Source: Balneolaceae bacterium
GTDB taxonomy: Bacteria; Bacteroidota; Rhodothermia; Balneolales; Balneolaceae
NCBI GenBank assembly: GCA_007126675.1
Contig: SLAU01000104.1
Span: forward strand, 1-7,710
DNA length: 7,710 nucleotides
Direction: 5' to 3'
Under the pieces are notes generated by a model. It did no database searches and was not told the DNA's origin. It worked only from the letters and a program-made list of their open reading frames with translations. Made by a program: the position numbers and the translations under genes. Of the stretch, positions 1 to 6,424 are shown one piece after another; the stretch's first letter is position 1, and every line of letters starts with the position of its first letter.

Positions 1-674
1 ATAATCAATGTTCTTTCAAACTGCCCTGAATCCATATTGTTAATCCGGAAATAGGTAGATAGTTCCATAGGACAGATCGTGTCTTTCGGCACATAGCAGA
101 AAGAACCATCAGAGAAAACGGCAGAATTTAGTGCTGCATAAAAATTGTCGCGCGCCGGAACTACGGATCCCATATACTTTTTGACCAGCTCAGGATATTT
201 CTGAATTGCTTCAGAAATTGAGCAGAATATCACTCCTGCTTCTGCGAGCTTTTCTTTAAAAGTGGTGAAGATAGAAACACTGTCAAAAACTGCATCAACA
301 GCAACACCGGCAAGCATTTTTTGCTCTTCGAGCGGAATCCCCAGTTTGTCGTACGTTTCCTTAATTTTTGGATCTATATCATCAAGACTCTCCACTTTCG
401 GCTTATTTTTGGGAGATGAATAATACTGAATCTCATCAAACTTCGGACTTTCATAAGTGGCATTGAACCAATCGGGTTCTTCCATCTCTTGCCAATTTCT
501 AAAAGCTTTCAGTCGGAATTCGGTCATCCACTCCGGTTCCTCTTTGATCTCCGAAATTTTTCGGATAATGTCTTCATTCAGTCCTTTGGGAAAATCTTCA
601 TATTCAATATCGGTGGAAAAGCCATACTTATACTCTTCACCGATCATTGTTTCTAATTCCTTCGTATCACTCAT
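1..674 (-). CDS. sufB: Fe-S cluster assembly protein SufB (N-terminal part, runs off left edge)
   Basis: SufB is the core scaffold subunit of the cytoplasmic SufBCD complex, which assembles Fe-S clusters and passes them to apoproteins. The first 224 codons are in the window, about half of a family member of roughly 480 residues. The frame is open to the left edge and begins at ATG 674-672 (MSDTKELETMIGEEYKYGFS). Family stretches are easy to read: GVIFCSISEAIQKYPELVKK, then GSVVPARDNFYAALN, then CPMELSTYFRIN followed by SGQFERT, matching the corresponding E. coli SufB segments as I remember them. The C-terminal half with the catalytic cysteine region lies outside the window. No clear Shine-Dalgarno sequence precedes the ATG. 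It is probably the first gene of a suf operon (sufC and sufD would be expected further left, unseen), with its promoter somewhere in the 675-1153 gap. The family assignment is very secure. Confidence 0.96.
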   Translation of the reverse strand, partial: MSDTKELETMIGEEYKYGFSTDIEYEDFPKGLNEDIIRKISEIKEEPEWMTEFRLKAFRNWQEMEEPDWFNATYESPKFDEIQYYSSPKNKPKVESLDDIDPKIKETYDKLGIPLEEQKMLAGVAVDAVFDSVSIFTTFKEKLAEAGVIFCSISEAIQKYPELVKKYMGSVVPARDNFYAALNSAVFSDGSFCYVPKDTICPMELSTYFRINNMDSGQFERTLI

Positions 675-1153
675 ATGGATTCAGATGATTTAAAAGTTGT
701 GTTTTTAATTAACGATGTTCCTGATTCAGCTAACAGCTAAAATAGTGCTTTAGTTCAGTATATAGAGCGTTTTTAAGAACTATGTTTATTTGGAATGAAT
801 AAATATAAGCAATTTTTACACCTCTATAAAGGCTGATTAAGGACATCAAAAAGAACGAACTTTTCCTTTCCAATTGCCAATTGATATTGGTGATTGAACT
901 GATAAGGTGTTGTGAGTTCGTAATAATAAATTTATTAAGGAATGTCACTTGTATCAGCTGACGGAGGAAAATGGGAGATGATAAGTAACAAGTTTAGTTT
1001 CAATTATTGAAGATCTGAGCAAATCAATGATCGGAGGTCATCCCCCTGGCAGCCGTCGATTTACTCCGGCTGCCTTGCCCCCTTCAAAGGGGGACTTTGT
1101 GAGCACTTCGTTGTTATATCAAACTCAAGTTAAAGTAATATGAAATACACACG
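675..1153. other. Intergenic region between pta 3' end and sufB 5' end
   Basis: This 479-nt gap holds no convincing gene. It should contain the sufB promoter and 5' leader and the end of the pta transcript. I found no good match to either a Bacteroidota-type promoter (TTG, about 19 nt, then TAnnTTTG) or a classical sigma-70 promoter; the closest piece is TATTTTAG on the minus strand near 738-745, with no matching upstream element. Two perfect tandem heptamers stand out: CAGCTAA twice at 727-740 and CCAATTG twice at 870-883. The only strong secondary structure is the GC-rich compound palindrome at 1037-1095, annotated separately. A 72-codon minus-strand frame at 730-948 is AT-rich, resembles no family I know and is probably chance. 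Confidence 0.6.
1037..1095. repeat. Compound GC-rich palindrome, probable dispersed intergenic repeat
   Basis: In otherwise AT-rich DNA this stretch holds two perfect inverted repeats. GGCAGCCG at 1048-1055 pairs with CGGCTGCC at 1067-1074 across an 11-nt loop. CCCCCTT at 1078-1084 pairs with AAGGGGG at 1087-1093 across a 2-nt loop. A second CCCCC at 1042-1046, inside GTCATCCCCC, could instead pair with GGGGG at 1089-1093 and enclose the first hairpin, so two folds compete. The G5/C5 hairpin resembles short palindromic repeats I recall from Bacteroidota intergenic regions, which is memory and not a search. It lies 59-117 nt past the pta stop codon and could act as a transcript end or RNA stabiliser, but no U-tract follows on the minus strand, so it is not a standard intrinsic terminator. 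Confidence 0.6.
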
Positions 1154-2149
1154 CTATTTAGCAGACAGCACAGCGGCCACGCATGCCGTATCAACAATAT
1201 CATCCACAGAACATCCGCGTGAAAGATCCATAAACGGTTTTGCCAGTCCCTGTAAAATCGGGCCAACGGCTTTAGCACCCCCCACTCTTTCAGTTATTTT
1301 ATACCCGATGTTGCCTGCATCCAGATTTGGAAAAATCATCACATTTGCTTTGCCTGCTACTTCCGATTCCGGAGCCTTTCGTTCAGCTATTTTAGAAACA
1401 AATGCAGTATCAAATTGCAGCTCACCGTCTATAATTAGCCTGCTGTCGGTATCATTCACGATAGAAACAGCTTCTCTTACCAACTCAACACGTTCATGAT
1501 TTGCACTTCCTTTTGTTGAAAATGAGAGCATTGCAACATAAGCCTCCTGGCCGGTCAGCAGTTTGTGGCTTTGAGCAGACGTCATTGCAATATCAGCAAG
1601 TTGCTGTGCGTCAGGATAGGGAACAACTGCGCAATCTCCGTATGTGAGAACGCGATAATCAGGCAATTCCATTAAAAATATACTTGATACAAGTTTAGTG
1701 CCTTCAGCCACACCAATAGTTCGAAGAGCTGCACGAATCACAGAAGCTGTTGAAGCAACGGAACCGGCAACTGCGCCATCAGCTCTACCTGTGGCAACCA
1801 GCCAGCCAGCAATAACGAGCCGGTCAGATGCTAATTCTCGAATTTGTGCATCCGAAGGATTTTTGTGGCTTAATTTTTCCTTCAGAAATTCGATTAGCAG
1901 AGGGTCGATTTTAGAACTCTGAATTTTTATAACCTCTATGGAATCTGGAATAGCAAGTTTTGAATCTTTGACTAATTTTTCAAGATCATCATCCACACTC
2001 AAAAGAACCGGAGTTCCAAAACCGCCCATAACCATTTGTATTGCGGCTCTTATCACGCGTTTATCTATACCGGCTTCGGGTAGTACAATTTTTTTGCCGA
2101 TCATTTCGGCGTTATTTCTGATAATTTCCAGAATTGATACCTTGCTCAT
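1154..2149 (-). CDS. pta: Phosphate acetyltransferase, short stand-alone form
   Basis: Pta interconverts acetyl-CoA plus phosphate with acetyl phosphate plus CoA in the cytoplasm; with acetate kinase it makes or uses acetate. The protein is 331 residues, the size of Bacillus-type Pta, and lacks the N-terminal DRTGG/P-loop regions of the roughly 700-residue enterobacterial enzyme. Visible family motifs are IVLPEAGIDKRVIRAA near residue 21, DGAVAGS at 124-130, VVPYPD at 175-180, IDGELQFD at 240-247, GPILQGL at 296-302 and DLSRG at 308-312. Ser310-Arg311 match the active-site Ser-Arg pair of Methanosarcina Pta. The reading frame extends to an ATG at 2221, but the extra 24 residues do not look like Pta and lie wholly inside the upstream gene. 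ATG 2149 starts exactly at the family N-terminus and overlaps the transporter's stop codon as ATGA. Stop is TAG. No ackA is seen nearby. Confidence 0.95.
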   Translation of the reverse strand: MSKVSILEIIRNNAEMIGKKIVLPEAGIDKRVIRAAIQMVMGGFGTPVLLSVDDDLEKLVKDSKLAIPDSIEVIKIQSSKIDPLLIEFLKEKLSHKNPSDAQIRELASDRLVIAGWLVATGRADGAVAGSVASTASVIRAALRTIGVAEGTKLVSSIFLMELPDYRVLTYGDCAVVPYPDAQQLADIAMTSAQSHKLLTGQEAYVAMLSFSTKGSANHERVELVREAVSIVNDTDSRLIIDGELQFDTAFVSKIAERKAPESEVAGKANVMIFPNLDAGNIGYKITERVGGAKAVGPILQGLAKPFMDLSRGCSVDDIVDTACVAAVLSAK

Positions 2150-3006
2150 AATAAAAGTAAAATTGAGATTAATGTAACTAAAACACCTGCCCACTGAACC
2201 TTTGTAAGTATGTCTCCCCATCTGAGAATTCCCACCAGAGTGGCGCCCAGTACTGCAAGTATATTCACCATACTGTAAACAATAGCACCACTTAAAAGTT
2301 CAAGAGCATTTATCAAAAATATTGCTGAATAGAGATTAGGAATACCTACAGCAATTCCTAGTATGATTTCAGCTTTTGAAAACTGCCACTTTTTTTGAAA
2401 TAAAATTATTGAAGATCCAACTACAAATGAACTTATAAAAACCGTACCCATAAACTGCTCTTTGGTGATCACAGACATAAAGTCTTCTTCAAACACTTTA
2501 AGAGATGCATCACCCAGTCCTGTTCCAATAAATAATAAAACCAACAGCCAGGCAGCGCTAAGGGGCTCTTTCAGCATTTTGCGTTTATTGGGCAACAGCA
2601 AATATAGCGCAATAAACACTGTAAAAACACCAACCCATTGAACTGCAGAAACTTTTTCGAGATACCAAAAGATTGAAAGAAATACAGGAATGATTAATGA
2701 TACACGCATAGCAGCAACACTAATCCCAATACCATTTTTATCAACCGATTTACTGAATATGAAAAAATTGATAATAAATATGAGCCCAACAATTACTGCA
2801 AGAATTAAAGCTCCGGAGGCATCCGCAAATTTAAAATCAAAATCTGCATCATAGGTCGGTGTCAGAAAAGCAATGGCTGCTGCAGTAATGTAATTCACGG
2901 TTAATACACGTACCGTGTTCAGCTTTTTGAACTCAGCAGTTTTTAGCAGATGAGCTATGATCACTGAACAAACCGCACTGCTCAGGATATATAACCAGCC
3001 GGTCAT
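2146..3006 (-). CDS. EamA/DMT-superfamily membrane transporter
   Basis: This is a 286-residue inner-membrane protein with about ten hydrophobic segments, near residues 3-20, 33-49, 65-86, 93-115, 122-138, 150-165, 185-203, 212-232, 238-262 and 270-286. That is the two-times-five-helix layout of drug/metabolite transporters. Each half ends in the typical pattern of an acidic residue, a short polar loop, then Q-W-x-G-V and a final helix: LEKVSAVQWVGVFTVFIAL near 116-134 and GDILTKVQWAGVLVTLI near 264-280. The substrate cannot be read from sequence; family members carry amino acids, nucleosides, sugars and other metabolites. ATG 3006-3004 shares one base with the TAA of the lipoprotein gene upstream (TAATG), and its TGA overlaps the pta start (ATGA), so the three genes are probably translationally coupled. 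The fold is confident and the substrate unknown. Confidence 0.85.
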   Translation of the reverse strand: MTGWLYILSSAVCSVIIAHLLKTAEFKKLNTVRVLTVNYITAAAIAFLTPTYDADFDFKFADASGALILAVIVGLIFIINFFIFSKSVDKNGIGISVAAMRVSLIIPVFLSIFWYLEKVSAVQWVGVFTVFIALYLLLPNKRKMLKEPLSAAWLLVLLFIGTGLGDASLKVFEEDFMSVITKEQFMGTVFISSFVVGSSIILFQKKWQFSKAEIILGIAVGIPNLYSAIFLINALELLSGAIVYSMVNILAVLGATLVGILRWGDILTKVQWAGVLVTLISILLLL

Positions 3007-4754
3007 TAATCCGTGATGTTTATAGAGAAATTGCCAAATGCATTTATTTCCTGCGGGCGGTCGTGTATTCTTCTCGATGTATAATCTACATTACTCTCTA
3101 AATGCCTTAGCAAATCATTCATATTGGTTTTTCTTTGCTGCAATGCCTGTGCAATGAAATAAGGAAAAATATGATGTCTTTTATCATCTTCTGCCAGCCC
3201 GCTGTAAAGTGATGAAGCCTGGCCCGGCAAGTTACCAAATACGACTGCACTATTCGGTAATTCATCGATTAAAGTATTAGCCACTGCTTGCTGAGCACCA
3301 TTCTGAATATTTCTGATCCTTACCATCCCTGATTCATCTGTCTTAAGGTATTCAAGATCTACAAATACAAATGTTTTCTCCTGTCCGCACTCAGTTAAAG
3401 TGCTCATGATTTGATTAAGCGATATATTGTGCTCTGTTCCATCTTCTCTCTGATGAAATAATTTTATATCGGATTGATCATTATCACTCCCATTAGCAAT
3501 TTTTGCAAAACCATTTATAAAAACTTTAAGAGCCCCTCCATCTGTTTGGCACTGTTCAATAAGTTCAATCCAATTATCTGATTGTATTTCATCAACTGTG
3601 TTAACTATCTGATCATCTTGCATTCTGAAAGAGGTTCTCATGTAGTGCCTAAACAACTTTACATCCCGGCTTGCATATTGCCTGCTCCCGGCCTGATTTT
3701 GATGAATATTTGAAACGATAATGGCACGATCAGATGGATTATTCGTTTTTAAAACAGGCAGAGCACTTTCAACATCGATCTCGCCAAACGGGATGTCTGC
3801 AAATTCTACCAGTACAGGAGGACCTGCCCCTGCTTCTGATCTCCATTCTCTAAATCCGCTGTCCTTTTCAACATAGGCTTCCTGATTACCATACAATACT
3901 TTTACCCATCTCTCGGAGTAATCTTCAATAAAAAGAAGCGAACTTCCTTCACCGAGTTCTACAAGTACATTTTCGACATTAATGACAGGCTGACTTCTCA
4001 CCAAAACCACATCATCGCTTATCTGAAAGTAAGGTTCAAGAAATGATCCGGCCGGAATAGTAACCAGGTCTTCCGCACCGTCCAATAATGTTCGAACCAC
4101 AATTTCTGATTCGGGATCAAATTCACCATTTAGTTGATCGGCAAAAGCTCCCATGTTTATATCAATAGCATTGTCGGTAAAAGTTAGTTCATCGTCTTTA
4201 AAAATTTGTTCCCCGTCAAATAGTATCTCAACTGTTGCAAACTTGTCATCATCCGGCAACAGTGCTGCTGTGGTATCGATTTTTGTTGCAAATCCTGTGC
4301 GTCTCAAATATTGTGACTCTCCTGTATATATCGGATCTCCTGATTCTTTCAGATTTGTTACTGCAAGAGTGAGTAACGCAATTGATGTTGCATTAAGAAC
4401 TAACCTTTGTGTTGAATTAACATCAGATAACAAAGATGTGTTGGCGGCAGTTAATGAAAATGCGGCCCCTGCAACTGTTAATGATGCAAAGCCCCACTTT
4501 GGCCTGTACTCCTGAACAGTACGCTCAACTTTTATACGCTGGTCATATTCTTCTTCTACAATTATTAATGGCACCAGGCGCAGCGTAGGTGATTCAACTG
4601 TGGGATATTGATCGGGTGCTAAAATTAATTTTTCAGATAATATCCGGGGCTCCTGGTTTTCATCTACAGCATACTCATCAACAATGGTCCATTTTGTTGT
4701 AGTACAATTCGCAAACAATACCATTAATAATATGAGAACAATTAGACGATACAT
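3006..4754 (-). CDS. Lipoprotein with SH3b domain and inactive caspase-like (C14) domain
   Basis: This is a 582-residue envelope protein of unknown function. A short hydrophobic leader ends in LFANC, a slightly unusual lipobox giving a lipidated Cys17. Two Ala/Leu-rich hydrophobic stretches follow (about 88-109 and 117-134), then a beta-rich region (about 173-245), then a bacterial SH3 domain (about 248-300, with VRSQPVI, ERWVKV and EAYV). Residues 318-582 follow the bacterial caspase-like pattern: a DIPFG lead-in, first strand RAIIVSN (343-349), ASRDVKLFRHYM (361-372), strand KVFINGFA (410-417), strand TFVFVDLEY (461-469), QASSLY (512-517) and IFPYFIAQAL (529-538). Active members carry GHG in the fourth of these and D-x-C in the fifth; here Phe416 and Glu468 stand in those places, so peptidase activity is not expected. 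The frame is intact, so it is not a decayed gene. It starts 12 nt after the barrel gene's stop. The SH3b and lipoprotein calls are fairly sure; the dead-caspase call rests on motif order judged by eye. Confidence 0.75.
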   Translation of the reverse strand: MYRLIVLILLMVLFANCTTTKWTIVDEYAVDENQEPRILSEKLILAPDQYPTVESPTLRLVPLIIVEEEYDQRIKVERTVQEYRPKWGFASLTVAGAAFSLTAANTSLLSDVNSTQRLVLNATSIALLTLAVTNLKESGDPIYTGESQYLRRTGFATKIDTTAALLPDDDKFATVEILFDGEQIFKDDELTFTDNAIDINMGAFADQLNGEFDPESEIVVRTLLDGAEDLVTIPAGSFLEPYFQISDDVVLVRSQPVINVENVLVELGEGSSLLFIEDYSERWVKVLYGNQEAYVEKDSGFREWRSEAGAGPPVLVEFADIPFGEIDVESALPVLKTNNPSDRAIIVSNIHQNQAGSRQYASRDVKLFRHYMRTSFRMQDDQIVNTVDEIQSDNWIELIEQCQTDGGALKVFINGFAKIANGSDNDQSDIKLFHQREDGTEHNISLNQIMSTLTECGQEKTFVFVDLEYLKTDESGMVRIRNIQNGAQQAVANTLIDELPNSAVVFGNLPGQASSLYSGLAEDDKRHHIFPYFIAQALQQRKTNMNDLLRHLESNVDYTSRRIHDRPQEINAFGNFSINITD

Positions 4755-4766
4755 ACAGGCTGACTC

Positions 4767-6062
4767 TTAAAAAGTAACTACAGCACCAAAACCAAATAAA
4801 CTACGGAATTTAAAGGCATCTTCTGAACCGGGTTCGGATAACCAGAATGGTATTTCATATCTTAATACAAACCCTCTTGATTTGCCATGATAATCAGGAA
4901 TATTCAGTGTAAGGGCGAATCCGGCACCGGCATTAGAATAGGTGTTCTCCGGTTCAAAATCGGTTATGCCAAGGCCAAAACCTGTATCAGAGAATAGGTA
5001 AGATCTGAAGGCCAGAAATTCTGATGCATATGGAATTTTCCCAAACATATTCCCAATCGGATTAGGATAATCAAACTCGATATTAACAGCAGCGATGCTC
5101 TGGTAAAGCAAAGGACCGGTTTCATCATCTTTAAACGATCGTACGTCAAAACCTGAATAACCTCTCAGGCTGGCACCACCTGCAACATTAAAGTTACCAG
5201 ACTGCATCCACGGCTGAGGAATGGTTCCTTTAGCCCGGGTTACACCATTTCTCATCCACTGTATTGCAGGAGCTGTACTTCTGGAGTACAGATACTCGGG
5301 CTGTGTATCGGATGTAGCAACTCCGGTAAAGTACCGGAAACGAAAACCCCAAGATTCATTGATTGGTGCTCTTTGTATAATCTCGGCTTGTAACGTACCA
5401 AACGAATCGTCCAAATACTGCAGATTCCCTTCAAGGTTTATATTATACCAGCCGAAACGATTATCATTTTGCAGCTCAAAATGAAGATCTGTTAAAACTT
5501 TTGACTCATCGCCCCAAAGCGGAGTAAATGCTACATACTCATCATCAAATCGTTTTTCGAAAGTAGTTCTGGAATGTATTTCCCTGTATCTCCTTTCATC
5601 AAATCCCTGCTGCCAGCGTTTATTAAAACCGATACCATGTTTATGATATCCGGTTCTTATTGATGATACAAATTCAATACTGGCTTCGCTGCCGTACTCT
5701 GACCATGCCGAAATCGGTTCCGTATATAACAAGTAATAGGAAACCGGTGTATCAGGAAACCAGGTTCCCAGCCAAAACCCTGCATTCAGCCGATGAGGGC
5801 CGTCTTCAAATGTTCCGGGCACCTGACCCTTAAAATTAACCCCAACGCGAATACCATCCACATCGTTATACCACAGATCAGGCGAAGTTAGTATTTCATA
5901 CCTTGAAGTTTGTGCATCTGCATTCTGAAGATCTATTGCGATAAACAGAGCCAGAATTACCGGTATAAGTATTAGTTTAGAGGAATCAGCCAATCTTCTG
6001 ATATTTGATCGGAGGTTAATATTTCGTTTGTTAGTCGAATCAGTCTTCGTTGTTCCGGCCAT
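4767..6062 (-). CDS. Omp85/BamA-like outer-membrane beta-barrel protein
   Basis: A 431-residue secreted protein. A hydrophobic segment (about residues 30-44) ends at ADA|Q (50/51), a normal signal-peptidase site. The mature part is rich in alternating aromatic and hydrophobic strands. Near the C-terminus it has GGASLRGYSGFD (295-306), matching the L6 LRGY/VRGY loop of Omp85 barrels, then LFSDTGFGLG (356-365), and it ends in Phe as outer-membrane beta-signals do. No POTRA domains are present: the barrel begins soon after the signal peptide, so it is not a full BamA. The stretch DLWYNDVDG (62-70) reminds me of the barrel part of some Bacteroidota M1-metallopeptidase fusions, but no peptidase domain is encoded here. 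Start is uncertain: ATG 6062 gives a 29-residue n-region and a 91-nt overlap with the Nudix gene, while TTG 5993 gives a standard signal peptide and a 22-nt overlap. Substrate unknown. Confidence 0.8.
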   Translation of the reverse strand: MAGTTKTDSTNKRNINLRSNIRRLADSSKLILIPVILALFIAIDLQNADAQTSRYEILTSPDLWYNDVDGIRVGVNFKGQVPGTFEDGPHRLNAGFWLGTWFPDTPVSYYLLYTEPISAWSEYGSEASIEFVSSIRTGYHKHGIGFNKRWQQGFDERRYREIHSRTTFEKRFDDEYVAFTPLWGDESKVLTDLHFELQNDNRFGWYNINLEGNLQYLDDSFGTLQAEIIQRAPINESWGFRFRYFTGVATSDTQPEYLYSRSTAPAIQWMRNGVTRAKGTIPQPWMQSGNFNVAGGASLRGYSGFDVRSFKDDETGPLLYQSIAAVNIEFDYPNPIGNMFGKIPYASEFLAFRSYLFSDTGFGLGITDFEPENTYSNAGAGFALTLNIPDYHGKSRGFVLRYEIPFWLSEPGSEDAFKFRSLFGFGAVVTF

Positions 6063-6424
6063 AAAATATGATTTTCAACTTTTTCTGAATAAATCCATTT
6101 TGCCTCAGTATGCTCGCCGTCCAGCGTTATTTTTTGATCAACAGATATCTGTGCGGCAAACGCCGGGATTGTGTGAATAGTATCTGTTGATGCTTCATAA
6201 AATTGGTTAACAGATGGAATAGTCCAGAATTTGACTGGAGTGTAGCCGGTTTCTTCGCTTAATTCTCTTAAGGCTGCCTGCCAGTATTTTTCTCCTTCTT
6301 TAACTTTTCCGCCTATCATTCTCCACTGCCCCTGATAAACTTTTCCTTTTGCCCGTTTCAAAATAAGAAACTCCGGGCCGCCATTAACCAAACGATACGG
6401 GTAAAGATCAATCAGTTTTTTCAT
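5972..6424 (-). CDS. Nudix hydrolase, NudB-like
   Basis: A 150-residue cytoplasmic hydrolase of nucleoside diphosphate-linked compounds. The Nudix box is perfect: G39-x5-E45-x7-R53-E54-L-x-E57-E58-x-G60-Y61, supplying the metal-binding glutamates. Around it are FLILKRAKG (19-27), a QWRMIGG lead-in (33-39) and a C-terminal segment with EHTEAKW and LWPEQRRLI, which resemble dihydroneopterin-triphosphate/dATP pyrophosphohydrolases of the NudB kind. Nudix substrates are not reliably predicted by sequence. Next to two UDP-sugar genes, a nucleotide-sugar substrate is also possible, but that is inference from position. ATG 6424 overlaps the uxs stop by 17 nt in another frame, and GGA four bases upstream of the ATG could serve as a weak ribosome-binding site. 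The 3' end overlaps the barrel gene by up to 91 nt. Confidence 0.9.
   Translation of the reverse strand: MKKLIDLYPYRLVNGGPEFLILKRAKGKVYQGQWRMIGGKVKEGEKYWQAALRELSEETGYTPVKFWTIPSVNQFYEASTDTIHTIPAFAAQISVDQKITLDGEHTEAKWIYSEKVENHILWPEQRRLIRLTNEILTSDQISEDWLIPLN

Noticed and set aside
457..693. 78-codon plus-strand frame opposite the start of sufB
   Set aside because: Lies opposite conserved SufB coding sequence; Ser-rich product with no features.
730..948. 72-codon minus-strand reading frame upstream of sufB
   Set aside because: AT-rich low-complexity product (many Ile, Ser, Phe, Asn), no recognised family, no ribosome-binding site, and it spans both tandem heptamers; more likely chance than a gene.
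1078..1093. Intrinsic terminator for pta at the CCCCCTT/AAGGGGG hairpin
   Set aside because: The stem is strong, but neither strand has a following T-tract, and the neighbouring palindrome and competing C5 tract fit a repeat element better.
1140..1499. 119-codon plus-strand frame opposite pta
   Set aside because: Antisense shadow of the strongly conserved pta coding sequence; Ser/Thr/Ala-rich product typical of a shadow frame.
2150..2221. 24-residue N-terminal extension of pta from ATG 2221
   Set aside because: The extension is inside the transporter gene and has no Pta-like sequence; ATG 2149 begins at the family N-terminus and forms an ATGA junction.
4153..4515. 120-codon plus-strand frame opposite the lipoprotein gene
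   Set aside because: Antisense shadow of a gene with a signal sequence and recognisable domains; no family resemblance or start signal of its own.
4767..6062. Barrel protein as BamA itself or as an M1 metallopeptidase
   Set aside because: There is no room for POTRA domains, and no HEXXH zinc motif or peptidase domain; only the barrel-type signatures are present.
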